From positions 124,001-188,000 of the forward strand of contig NZ_LFXA01000009.1 of NCBI RefSeq assembly GCF_001187435.1: a stretch of 64,000 nt of DNA. The letters run 5' to 3'. The stretch's first letter is position 1, and the number at the start of each line of letters is the position of its first letter. The notes beneath the pieces were generated by a model. The model did no database searches. It was not told where the DNA came from and saw nothing but the letters and a program-made list of their open reading frames with translations. Source of the stretch: Streptomyces caatingaensis. GTDB taxonomy: Bacteria; Actinomycetota; Actinomycetes; Streptomycetales; Streptomycetaceae. Shown here piece by piece: positions 37,217 to 46,930 of this stretch. A program made the translations under genes and the position numbers.

Positions 37217-37752
37217 ACGGTGGACGGTACCCGGGCCTTGAACTCCTTGTATTCCAGGGCGTTCTGCCATGCGGTGTCGTGCACACGGCAGTACGTCAGG
37301 ATCGTCGCCTCATCCTCGACCAGTTCGGCGCCTAGATACTGATCCTGCGCGTCGAAGTGGAGCCTGAGTGCGAAACGGGAGTCGAACAGCCAGAAGTCCA
37401 CCATGGGGAGCCCGAGCTCCTCGGCCCGGTGCCGGGGCAGGCCCCGGATGTCCTCACCGGCCTCGACGTTGGTCCAGGCGATGGCGAGCAGATAGCGCTG
37501 CCCCACGGTGGGCGGCTCGTCGAAGAGCCGTACGCGCCTGATGCGCTTGCCCTGCCCGGTCAGTTCGCGCACCGCGCGACACCACGGCCGGTGCGGGTCC
37601 TCCGCAGGATCCTCCCCGCGCAGGAAGCGTCGGAACTCCTCCCCCTCGGCGTCCGAGGCATAGCCCCGCCGCGTCTCGAACCGCCACGCGGAGTGCCGGA
37701 ACCCCTGATCGAAGTAGTGATCGAAGTCCTCGTCACGGATGAAGGACGTCAC
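37213..37752 (-). CDS. DUF6879 family protein
   Basis: A 179-residue protein of the DUF6879 type, widespread beside Scr1-like XRE regulators in Streptomyces. Typical features are FRHSAWRFETRRGYASD, RRVRLFDEPPTVGQRYLL and MVDFWLFDSRFALRLHFD. Its activity is unknown; it may be the effector or sensor partner of the regulator. GTG 37752 has GAGGAG upstream. It lies 12 bp after the 69-residue gene and overlaps the regulator by four bases, forming a tight operon. Confidence 0.87.
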   Translation of the reverse strand: MTSFIRDEDFDHYFDQGFRHSAWRFETRRGYASDAEGEEFRRFLRGEDPAEDPHRPWCRAVRELTGQGKRIRRVRLFDEPPTVGQRYLLAIAWTNVEAGEDIRGLPRHRAEELGLPMVDFWLFDSRFALRLHFDAQDQYLGAELVEDEATILTYCRVHDTAWQNALEYKEFKARVPSTV

Positions 37753-37764
37753 TACTCGCTCCTC

Positions 37765-37974
37765 TCACTCCTTGGGAGCGAACCGCGTCAGCAGCTCACG
37801 TGGGACGATGACGAAGGTCTCGTGCGGGGCGACGTCCTTGAGCTGGGCGATGTCCTCGGGTTCTGTGACCTTCTTTCCTTGTACGAGGACTTCGCCCGTG
37901 TCCAAGTCCTCGTAGAGGCTCGGGCATTTGCCGTCCTTGGAGGTCGTACCGAGCATCCTGAGCCTTCGAGCCAT
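37765..37974 (-). CDS. 69-residue conserved small protein
   Basis: A small protein, MARRLRMLGTTSKDGKCPSL at the N-terminus, then YEDLDTGEVLVQGKKV and FVIVPRELLTRFAP. It looks like a compact beta-rich fold. I know of similar small genes ahead of DUF6879/XRE pairs in Streptomyces but no function. It heads the operon, and the direct repeats about 90 bp upstream may be the operator. Confidence 0.75.
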   Translation of the reverse strand: MARRLRMLGTTSKDGKCPSLYEDLDTGEVLVQGKKVTEPEDIAQLKDVAPHETFVIVPRELLTRFAPKE

Positions 37975-38063
37975 GGTCGCGGTCCTTCCGCTCGACAGGG
38001 GCGCCCCGCTGATCGCCGGACGCTCGCGACACCGTACAGATTCGCCGCTGTGACAAGTGCGGG

Positions 38064-38081
38064 TGTTTCTCAATGTTTCTC
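38064..38081. promoter_or_regulatory. Direct repeats upstream of the DUF6879/XRE operon
   Basis: TGTTTCTC occurs at 38064-38071 and 38074-38081, spaced exactly 10 bp, on the same face of the helix. This stands about 90 bp before the operon's first start codon. It is a plausible site for the XRE regulator. The rest of the gap 37975-38288 is comparatively A/T-rich and holds no gene that I can support. Confidence 0.4.
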
Positions 38082-38288
38082 GCGACTTGTTTTGCACCCG
38101 CACATGACGGGAGCGATGCCTTGGCTGTCGCTCTCGCTGACAACTTTCATTCCTCCCGAGCGCGCTCCGACATGATGTTCGGTCCCGCCACCAGCTGCCT
38201 GCCGACCGCTCGGACACACTGAAATCCTCTGCGTCACCTCCCACCAACGAGCAGGAACCCACCAGTTTCGGCTCAATAAATGCCAAGC

Positions 38289-39164
38289 TCAGACGTCCCG
38301 ACGCGTGTACGCGGCTCCTCCTGCTACCACCACGCCCACCGTGAACGCACAGAAGATCAAGAGCCCCAGGGCAGGGTGGACATCACTGCCGAGCAACGCT
38401 CTGGTGAACCCCGCGTCCTCGAAGTCGTCGTCGCCTCGCAGGCAGTACAACGCGGCGCGCGAGGCTGCGAAGGGCAAGTGGCCCGGGACGGCCGAGAACC
38501 CGGGAATTCGGCCGAGCAGCAGCCCCACGAGTCTTTCCAGGACCAATGGCCACAGCAGCAAGAACATGATGACGGGAAGGCGGTTCCGGACGAGTGCGGT
38601 GAGTCCTGCCGCGAGCGCGGGCCAGCAGAGCATCACCACCGTGAAGGACGCCATCGGAGCCGGCAGCCCCAACCAGCCGAGCGAAGGTTCACCGCGTACT
38701 GCACGCATTCCGCTTGCGATCAGAGCGCCGAGCAGCGACGAGCCGAGCGCCACGGCCGCCGCAGTTACCGACGTGACCGCGACCTTAGCCGCATAGGCTG
38801 TGCGCCGCGACGAGAGGGTGAGGAACGTCGACCTCGCGGCCTGGTGGGCGTACTCCGCGGAAATCGCCGTCGCCCCGAAAGCGAAGAGCAGGAACGCCGA
38901 CATGGGGGCCTGGGACGCGAGGGGTGCGAATTGGAGAACATCCGCGGTGGCGGCGGGAGAGTAGTCGTGCAGACCGATGTCGATCCCGTTCCCGATGCCG
39001 ATCAGGACCACGATACCTGCGAGGATCCACGGCGAACGCAGCGACGACAGCCGCTTCCCCTCGTACCGCAGCGCCCGCCGCGCGCATGAAAGGTGCATGC
39101 CGGGCCGGTCGTGCTCGGCCGTTTTCCCGCCCGCCCCGGTCGTAGTGGTGACCACAGGTGTCAT
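38289..39164 (-). CDS. ABC transporter permease of the bacteriocin-like operon
   Basis: A 291-residue ABC-2-type permease with about six membrane segments, beginning with ALRYEGKRLSSLRSPWILAG. It has no large extracellular domain. With the ATPase, it resembles export/immunity transporters of peptide antibiotics. Its ATG overlaps the ATPase stop (ATGA). It is the last gene of a four-gene minus-strand set that starts with a secreted cationic peptide, so it probably exports the peptide or protects the producer. Confidence 0.83.
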   Translation of the reverse strand: MTPVVTTTTGAGGKTAEHDRPGMHLSCARRALRYEGKRLSSLRSPWILAGIVVLIGIGNGIDIGLHDYSPAATADVLQFAPLASQAPMSAFLLFAFGATAISAEYAHQAARSTFLTLSSRRTAYAAKVAVTSVTAAAVALGSSLLGALIASGMRAVRGEPSLGWLGLPAPMASFTVVMLCWPALAAGLTALVRNRLPVIMFLLLWPLVLERLVGLLLGRIPGFSAVPGHLPFAASRAALYCLRGDDDFEDAGFTRALLGSDVHPALGLLIFCAFTVGVVVAGGAAYTRRDV

Positions 39165-40078
39165 GAGGTGCTGAACTCCTCTTCCGCGACGGACAGGTAG
39201 AACTCCTCGACGGACGGGGTCTTCTCTTCTAGCCAGTACAGAGGGATGCCGCGCTCCGCCGCCAGGTGGCCGACCTGATGCCGGTCGAGGCCGGTGACCC
39301 GTGCCCGTACTCCATCCAGCGGTTCAAGACACCCGCCGTTCTCGGCAATGGCAGCTGCCAGCCGCTCCGGCTCGGGACTCTCCACGACGACATGGAGTCC
39401 GGCCCGCTCCGTGATCTGGTCCACCGACGACTGCGCGGTCACGCGTCCACGCGCCATCACCACGACGTGGTCGGCGAGTTGGTCGATTTCCGCCAGTAGA
39501 TGACTGGAGAGCAACACCGCACCGCCCTCATCGGCGATACGGCGCAGCGTCCCCCGCAGCCACGCGATGGAGTGTGGGTCCAGGCCGTTGAACGGCTCGT
39601 CCAGGATCAGCACCCGGGGCGAGCCCAGAAGCGCCTGCGCCAGGCCGACGCGCTGGGCCATTCCCAGGGACAGCTGGCCGAGGCGGAGCCCGGTGGCCTG
39701 TTCGAGCCCGATAGCGGCCAGTGCCGGACCGACATCGCCCACAGGAACCCCGAGACCATGCGCCACCATGGCGAGGTGATCACGGACACGGTGCCTCGGA
39801 TGGCCTCCGACGCCGCCGAGGACTGCCCCGACGACCCGGCCCGGGGAATGCCATTCCCTCAGAGGGCGTCCGAGGACGGCAGTTTCCCCCTCACCGTGCG
39901 CCAGCCCCAGCATCAGCCGGAGTGTGGTGGTCTTGCCCGCCCCGTTGGCTCCCAACAGGCCGGTCACCGAACCTGCGGGCACGGCCAGAGACACTCCGTC
40001 GACGACTCTCTTCCCCCGGTAAGACTTGGCCAGCCCGGAGGCCGAGAGCAAAGGAGCCGCGGAAGCCGGCTTCGGCAC
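39161..40078 (-). CDS. ABC transporter ATP-binding protein of the bacteriocin-like operon
   Basis: A 305-residue ATPase of the CcmA/BcrA type. Walker A is GANGAGKTT, the signature LSLGMAQRVGLAQALLG and Walker B VLILDEPFNGLD. A C-terminal extension of about 75 residues ends with TPSVEEFYLSV, typical of drug- and bacteriocin-resistance transporters. GTG 40078 follows GAAGGGCGG. A strong hairpin (40117-40140) lies just before the gene. It is coupled to the permease by ATGA. Confidence 0.9.
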   Translation of the reverse strand: MPKPASAAPLLSASGLAKSYRGKRVVDGVSLAVPAGSVTGLLGANGAGKTTTLRLMLGLAHGEGETAVLGRPLREWHSPGRVVGAVLGGVGGHPRHRVRDHLAMVAHGLGVPVGDVGPALAAIGLEQATGLRLGQLSLGMAQRVGLAQALLGSPRVLILDEPFNGLDPHSIAWLRGTLRRIADEGGAVLLSSHLLAEIDQLADHVVVMARGRVTAQSSVDQITERAGLHVVVESPEPERLAAAIAENGGCLEPLDGVRARVTGLDRHQVGHLAAERGIPLYWLEEKTPSVEEFYLSVAEEEFSTS

Positions 40079-40116
40079 GACAGGCCGCCCTTCACAGTTC
40101 TCGATGCGACAGGGCC

Positions 40117-40140
40117 GGCCGGTCCCCGACGGGACCGGCC
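40117..40140 (-). terminator. Intercistronic hairpin (partial terminator) in the bacteriocin-like operon
   Basis: GGCCGGTCCC-CGAC-GGGACCGGCC, a perfect 10-bp stem with a 4-base loop, lies between the 99-residue gene and the ABC ATPase gene. Such a hairpin could lower transporter expression relative to the peptide, or protect the upstream mRNA. The transporter may alternatively have its own promoter. Confidence 0.7.
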
Positions 40141-40172
40141 GACGTCCATGACATGTAACGGACGGGGCGAAC

Positions 40173-40472
40173 TCACTCCCACCCGATGCCCGCTCCGTAC
40201 AGCAGGCCGGAGGCCGCATGCACGGTCACCGGCACGACCGCTCCGTTCCACGGTCTGCGTTTCCGCGCCGCGCACAGTGCGAGGGCAAGGGCCGGGCCCA
40301 CCCAGCCGAGCACATAGAGAATCACGGTGATGCCATCGATGTGGTCCACCAGCTTCGCGGTACGGCCCACCCGTGACAACAGGCACAGGCAGGAGAACAC
40401 CAGGGCCGAGCCCCACAGGTTGGCCTCGACGTCCCTGGGACCTCGCACTGTCGTCCCGTCATGACGCGTCAT
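40173..40472 (-). CDS. 99-residue membrane protein, possible immunity protein
   Basis: A 99-residue protein with about three membrane segments (NLWGSALVFSCLCLLS, GITVILYVLGWVGPALALAL and VVPVTVHAASGLLYGAG). It begins 13 bp after the peptide gene stop, so the two are certainly co-transcribed. Small membrane proteins immediately behind bacteriocin genes are usually immunity proteins; that role is inferred from position only. No family recognised. Confidence 0.7.
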   Translation of the reverse strand: MTRHDGTTVRGPRDVEANLWGSALVFSCLCLLSRVGRTAKLVDHIDGITVILYVLGWVGPALALALCAARKRRPWNGAVVPVTVHAASGLLYGAGIGWE

Positions 40473-40485
40473 GGGTTGTGCGTCT

Positions 40486-40956
40486 TCAGCCGGCGAGCTG
40501 GCGGATGACCCAGTCGATCACATCCGCGCCGCTCGCGCTGATGAGGATCCGAACGGGGTGGTACCAGGACAGGCCGCCAACCCACTTGTTGAAGGACTTG
40601 GTGCCGCCCTTCGCAGCCTTGACAGCCGCATTGTAGAACTTGGGCCCCTGCTTCTTGATGGCGTTGAGCAGGGCCCGCCCGGCGCTGCTGGCCGCGCTGC
40701 GCTTCACGCGGGGCGAGGTCTCGCCCTCGGCGACGGCCTCGATCGCGGCACGGCCCTCGCGGCCGAGCTCTGCGGAGAACCCGGGTGCCGCCAGCAGCTG
40801 GCGCGCCTGGGAGGCGGTGAGTTCAGGCTGTGCGGCCGTTGCCGACTGCGCGGTGACGGCGCGTGCTTCCGTGGCGTGCGCCGCCGGGGCAGCCACACCG
40901 AATGCGACTGCGGCCATCGCCGCGGCGGCGGACATGCGCAGGGTCTTGCTGTTCAC
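40486..40956 (-). CDS. Sec-secreted cationic peptide precursor, aureocin/lacticin-Q-like
   Basis: A 156-residue precursor. Residues 1-28 form a Sec signal peptide ending AAHA. Residues 29-86 are a charge-balanced pro-region ending VKR, a possible dibasic cleavage site. Residues 87-156 are strongly cationic (about +8) with LLNAIKKQGPKFYNAAVKAA, KSFNKWVGG, LSWYHPVR and the end GADVIDWVIRQLAG. The spacing of K-x-G-x-K, KG, W and IDWV resembles lacticin Q and aureocin A53, which are leaderless and 51-53 residues long. GTG 40956 follows AAGGGGAG. It heads an operon with a membrane protein and an ABC transporter. The bacteriocin role is inferred. Confidence 0.72.
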   Translation of the reverse strand: MNSKTLRMSAAAAMAAVAFGVAAPAAHATEARAVTAQSATAAQPELTASQARQLLAAPGFSAELGREGRAAIEAVAEGETSPRVKRSAASSAGRALLNAIKKQGPKFYNAAVKAAKGGTKSFNKWVGGLSWYHPVRILISASGADVIDWVIRQLAG

Positions 40957-41037
40957 GTAGTATCTCCCCTTGCGTAATACGACACTCGCGTCCTCACGTG
41001 GCTCGCCAAAACCTGTTGAGGCGCGGGTGTTCCACGC

Positions 41038-41083
41038 ACACGAGAGGGCAGCGATCCGGACATGGACCACTGCCCTCTCGTGT
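41038..41083. repeat. Perfect 14-bp inverted repeat upstream of the peptide operon
   Basis: ACACGAGAGGGCAG (41038-41051) and its exact complement (41070-41083) flank an 18-base loop, 82 bp before the peptide gene. No T tract follows on either strand. It could terminate the truncated gene upstream or be a regulator site. The remainder of the gap 40957-41344 is A/T-richer, with only short frames and no gene that I can support. Confidence 0.6.
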
Positions 41084-41344
41084 ACGACGAGTTGACTTCT
41101 TGATCATATCTTGGTGATCTCGTGACTCTCAATGGTTCTCTGGTCACTCCGTGACAACGGCCGCCGGTCTTCTGACGACTCCCCAAGTGAGCCTGGATCG
41201 ACACCGCCGCTATCACCCTGTTCTCCGCCACCTCCGTCTATGCGAGCGCGCAGCAGCAGTTGGCGATCAACGGGCTCGTGGATGTTCACGAGAGATGACG
41301 TCACCGAGACCATCAAGGAACATGAAGTTCGCCGAGGATAGACG

Positions 41345-41514
41345 TCAAGCCCAGTCCAACTCCGCCAGAGCGTCCACCAGCGTGCGTCCCTCCTGAGTCC
41401 CCCGCCGCAGTAACAGGGCCGCCACGGTGTGCAGTTCGGCCCAAGCATGGGGGCGGCCGATCTCCGAGGCGTCGTTGACAATGGCCAGTGCCGTGCTCAA
41501 TGCCGCCTCGGCCT
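41345..41514 (-). pseudogene. C-terminal gene fragment cut off at the repeat junction
   Basis: A minus-strand frame ending at 41345 encodes about 56 residues with normal Streptomyces codon use (AEAALSTALAIVNDASEIG, HAWAELHTVAALLLRRG, TLVDALAELDWA). It has no start of its own: going upstream, it runs straight into the antisense of the 350-bp repeat at 41515. The helical Ala-rich sequence resembles the end of a TPR-type regulator, but I cannot name the family. Its N-terminal part was lost at the recombination joint. Confidence 0.65.
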
Positions 41515-41864
41515 CTCCCGCGCCGCCGACCTCGCCGACCTCCTCCAGGTCCCCCGCCTGAGCGAGGCCGTCGACGCCCCCGTCGAGGCGTCCGACGGCT
41601 CCCTCCGCGACGTCCCCGACGGCGTCCGCGTCCTCCTCCCGACCGCCCCCACCACCTACGTCGAGCACGACCGCCTCACCGTCGCCGGCGTCGAACTGGA
41701 CTGGCGCCTCACCCCCGACGGCGTCCTCCACGCCACCACCCTGGAAGGCGTCGCCGCCGGCCTCGCCTGGGCGGCGGGCCACTGGTCACGCCGCTTCGAG
41801 GCCGCGGCGCTGCTGGAGGACCCGTCGCGGACGGGGGAGCTGGCGCGGGACAGGTGGTTCGACT
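41515..41864 (+). repeat. 350-bp direct repeat, right copy (orphan 3' end of sacsin-like gene)
   Basis: This copy encodes the same last 116 residues as 34183-34532, with one mismatch, but without the rest of the gene. It ends TGA and is followed within 40 bp by a good hairpin, so it may be the original gene end. It is a non-functional remnant unless translated from an upstream start in the island. Confidence 0.92.
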
Positions 41865-41900
41865 GACCCGGTCCTCCCGGGGTGGCTGGTCTCCCCAGGA

Positions 41901-41929
41901 GCCGAGGCCGTCCTTCCGGGAGCCTCGGC
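41901..41929 (+). terminator. Hairpin after the right repeat copy
   Basis: GCCGAGGC (41901-41908) pairs perfectly with GCCTCGGC (41922-41929). It is placed as a terminator for the sacsin-like gene end. The left copy has only a small CGGGC-CTA-GCCCG-like palindrome after its stop. Confidence 0.55.
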
Positions 41930-42109
41930 CCGGCCGTACTCGGAGCGGTCAGCCGGAAAGCGAGGCCGGCCGTAGGTCTCAACTCGGCACATTCCGTTGC
42001 CGTGAGGAGATCGCGGGGTTCCCGCAGGCGTGCCAAGCGGGTTGGATGGGACAGCAGTTGCGGCTCCCACCAGCGCAAGCCCACAACCCGTACGAGACAG
42101 GAGCGACGC

Positions 42110-43138
42110 ATGGCCACCATCCCCGCCGGCAGCGGCGAGCACCGGTCCTCCACGGTGCTCTACGACCTGATGTTCGGGCACGTGTACGCGTCCGCGTTGC
42201 GGGCCGTCGTGGATCACGGGATACCGGATCTGCTGGGTGAGGGGCCCAGGGCGGTGGAGGAGTTGGCGGAGCGGTCCGGGACGCGGGTGGGGCCGTTGCG
42301 ACGGGTGTTGAGGTTGCTCAGTGAGCGGGGGGTGTTCAGGGAGAGCGCGGGTGGGGTCTTCGGGCTGACGGACGTGGGGGAGGCGCTGCGGGCGGACGTC
42401 CCCGGGTCGCACCGGGCGGCCGTGCTCTGGGGCACGGACGAGGTGTTCCGGCGGTCGGCGGAAGGGCTCGGCGAGACGCTGCGCACCGGGCGGGCGGGGT
42501 TCGAGGCGGCCTTCGGGACGGGGTTCTTCGCGTACCTGGCCGCGACGCCCGAGAAGGGCCGCGTCTTCGACGCGGCGATGACCTCGCTCGCCGCGCAGTA
42601 CGGCAACGACGAGTTGATCAGGGAGTGTCCGTTCCCCGGGACGGGCACCGTCGTCGACGTGGCCGGCGGCCAGGGCGGCCTGCTGCGGGACGTACTCCTC
42701 CGGCACCCGGGGCTCGACGGCGTCCTCTTCGACCGGCCGGGGACCGTCGAGCGACACCTTCTCGACGTCGACGAGTTGAAGGGGCGCTGGCGGGTCGAGG
42801 GCGGGGACGTCTTCGACGGCGTGCCCCCGGGCGGGGACGTCTACCTGCTGAAGAACATCCTCCACAACTGGTCCGACGAGGACTGCCTGCGCATCCTCGG
42901 CAGCGTCCGCCGCGCCGCCGCCCCCGGCAGCCGCCTGCTGGTGATCGACGCCGTGCTGCCGGAGGACGGCTCCCCGCACCCGGCGGTCGGGATGGACACC
43001 GTGATGCTGATGCTCTTCGAGGGACGGGAGCGCACGGCCACGGAGTTCGAGGGGCTGCTGGGCCGGTCCGGGTTCCGGATGAGCGGGGCCGTGCCGACGA
43101 CGACGTTGCTCTCGGTGGTCGTGGCCGAGGCCGTCTGA
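42110..43138 (+). CDS. SAM-dependent O-methyltransferase (COMT-like)
   Basis: A 342-residue methyltransferase of the plant-type O-methyltransferase fold common in actinobacterial secondary metabolism. An N-terminal winged-helix dimerisation domain (ALRAVVDHGIPDLLGEGPRA) precedes the catalytic domain with motif I VVDVAGGQGGLL and the catalytic His region LKNILHNWSDEDCLRIL. ATG 42110 follows aggag. It stands alone, with no biosynthetic genes beside it. Substrate unknown. Confidence 0.88.
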   Translation: MATIPAGSGEHRSSTVLYDLMFGHVYASALRAVVDHGIPDLLGEGPRAVEELAERSGTRVGPLRRVLRLLSERGVFRESAGGVFGLTDVGEALRADVPGSHRAAVLWGTDEVFRRSAEGLGETLRTGRAGFEAAFGTGFFAYLAATPEKGRVFDAAMTSLAAQYGNDELIRECPFPGTGTVVDVAGGQGGLLRDVLLRHPGLDGVLFDRPGTVERHLLDVDELKGRWRVEGGDVFDGVPPGGDVYLLKNILHNWSDEDCLRILGSVRRAAAPGSRLLVIDAVLPEDGSPHPAVGMDTVMLMLFEGRERTATEFEGLLGRSGFRMSGAVPTTTLLSVVVAEAV

Positions 43139-43276
43139 TCCGTTCCGCGGGGGCGGGCGGCGGGGGCCGGCGGCGGGACGGAACCGCCCGCCGCCCGCCC
43201 ACGTCACCACACCCGGAACACCCGGCTCAGCCCGCACGACCACGCCGACGCCCACGCCCACCCCGGAGCCCCCGCC

Positions 43277-44161
43277 ATGCGCACGCGCGCCCTCACGGCC
43301 CTTGCCGCCACCGCCCTCACCGCCCTCGCCGTCACCGCACCGTCCCCCGCCGCCCTCGCGGCTCCCGCCGGCGCCGGCACCGCTCAGGTCGCCTACACCG
43401 CCGCGGCGCGCAAGCACGCGCTCGCGTACTGGACGCCCGAGCGGATGCGCAGGACCGACCTGTCGGTCGATCTCGGCCGGACCGGGCCCAGGGCCACCCC
43501 GTGGAAGGGCGTGGCGATGAAGACCGTCGGCAAGCTCTACTTCGTCAACGCCAAGGGCGCCGACACCTGGTGCACCGCCGCCGCCGTCCGCAGCGGCAAC
43601 CGGTCCACCGTCATGGCGGCCGCCCACTGCGTACGGCTGTCCGCGTCCCCGGCCAACACCTACACCGACCTCGTCTTCGTCCCGGGGTACGACCGGAAGG
43701 ACCAACGCCCGTACGGCGTCTTCCCGGTGCGTGCGACGGTGACCCCGGCCTCCTGGGCCGCGGAGGGGCGCACGGACATCGCCGCCCTCACCGTCGATCC
43801 CGTCCGGAGGACGAGGCTCGTCGACGCCGTCGGCGGTCAGAACGTCGCGTTCGGGCGCAAGCCGGGCGGGAAGGTGACCGCGTTCGGCTACCCGGCCTCG
43901 CGCCCCGAGCGGGGGCAGCGGCTGCTGGCCTGCACGGGCACCGCGAAGGCCGCCCCCGGTGACGAGCAGAGCGTGCCGTGCGACATGACCGGCGGCGCGA
44001 GCGGCGGGCCGTGGCTCGCGGGGCTCGACGCGCGGACGGGCATCGGGACGCTCGTCTCGGTCAACAGCCACGGCGACGCCCTGGAGCACAGCACCACCAT
44101 GTCCGGCCCGAACCTCGGCGCCGCGGCCCGGGCGGTCCTCGACCGGGCGCAGAAGCTCTGA
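43277..44161 (+). CDS. Secreted trypsin-like serine protease
   Basis: A 294-residue secreted protein. The signal peptide ends near LAAPAGA (about residue 28-33). The catalytic triad is visible: His in MAAAHC, Asp in RTDIAALTV and Ser in GGASGGPW. Cysteines at WCTAAA, AAHC, LLACTG and VPCDMTGG suit two disulphides of the chymotrypsin/glutamyl-endopeptidase type. A propeptide of about 40 residues probably precedes the mature enzyme. Confidence 0.88.
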   Translation: MRTRALTALAATALTALAVTAPSPAALAAPAGAGTAQVAYTAAARKHALAYWTPERMRRTDLSVDLGRTGPRATPWKGVAMKTVGKLYFVNAKGADTWCTAAAVRSGNRSTVMAAAHCVRLSASPANTYTDLVFVPGYDRKDQRPYGVFPVRATVTPASWAAEGRTDIAALTVDPVRRTRLVDAVGGQNVAFGRKPGGKVTAFGYPASRPERGQRLLACTGTAKAAPGDEQSVPCDMTGGASGGPWLAGLDARTGIGTLVSVNSHGDALEHSTTMSGPNLGAAARAVLDRAQKL

Positions 44162-44195
44162 GAACTACGCTGGAGGTGGCGAGAGGAGGTCCGCG

Positions 44196-44383
44196 ATGAC
44201 CAGGAAAGTCGCCGACTGCCGCCGCTTCCCCAGCGAGTCCGGCTGCACGCTGACGATCTCCGGTGAGGAGGAGGAAGTCGTCAAGGCGGCGACCGAGCAC
44301 GCCGTTTCGGTGCACCGGCACCAGGATTCGCCGGAGCTGAGGGAGCAGATCCGTACCCTCCTGGAGGACGAGGAGCCGGGCGG

Positions 44384-44387
<4 letters not shown>
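44196..44387 (+). CDS. DUF1059 small protein
   Basis: A 63-residue protein of the DUF1059 family: KVADCRRFPSESGCTLTISG, then EVVKAATEHAVSVH and an acidic C-terminus. The two cysteines and His pair are conserved in the family, whose role is unknown. ATG 44196 has agaggagg shortly upstream. Its end overlaps the convergent ATPase stop by a few bases. Confidence 0.88.
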
Positions 44388-46786
<2,399 letters not shown>

Positions 46787-46866
46787 GCCTCCGACGGTAC
46801 GGGCGTCCGGCCCGCTTCACCTTCCGGGGCGGGCGGTGAGGGGACGGTTTCGGCCTGCCCGGCCGT

Positions 46867-46930
46867 CCGGGCCGCGCTCAGTGCCCGTGCCGGGCCGCGC
46901 TCAGTGCTCGCGCCGGGCCGCGCTCAGTGC
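46867..46930. repeat. 23-bp tandem repeat at the end of the DUF2530 gene
   Basis: CCGGGCCGCGCTCAGTGC occurs at 46867-46884, 46890-46907 and 46913-46930, spaced 23 bp. The last copy contains the DUF2530 stop codon, so the gene's 3' end has been copied outward twice. Each copy repeats an in-frame TGA when read on the minus strand. Confidence 0.75.

Larger units (their letters stand above)
34183..41864. mobile_element. Putative genomic island bounded by 350-bp direct repeats
   Basis: About 7 kb of accessory genes lie between two copies of the sacsin-like gene's 3' end: an HTH/Uma2 chimera, a DUF6879/XRE operon, a bacteriocin-like operon and a truncated gene. All lie on the minus strand, opposite to the host gene, and have more A/T at third positions than the flanks. 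Insertion that keeps the host frame intact while leaving a second 3' end is typical of integration at a gene end or of single-crossover uptake. No integrase, transposase or relaxase is visible, so the mechanism is inferred only from the repeats. Confidence 0.6.

Noticed and set aside
41104..41481. 125-residue minus-strand frame and short plus-strand frames such as ITLFSATSVYASAQQQ
   Set aside because: They overlap each other in different frames, break after a few dozen residues and have no RBS; at best they are decayed remnants.
41429..41866. Plus-strand gene at the right repeat copy
   Set aside because: Its sense is only the duplicated C-terminus of the sacsin-like protein; the upstream part is antisense of another gene fragment, so it is not treated as a real gene.
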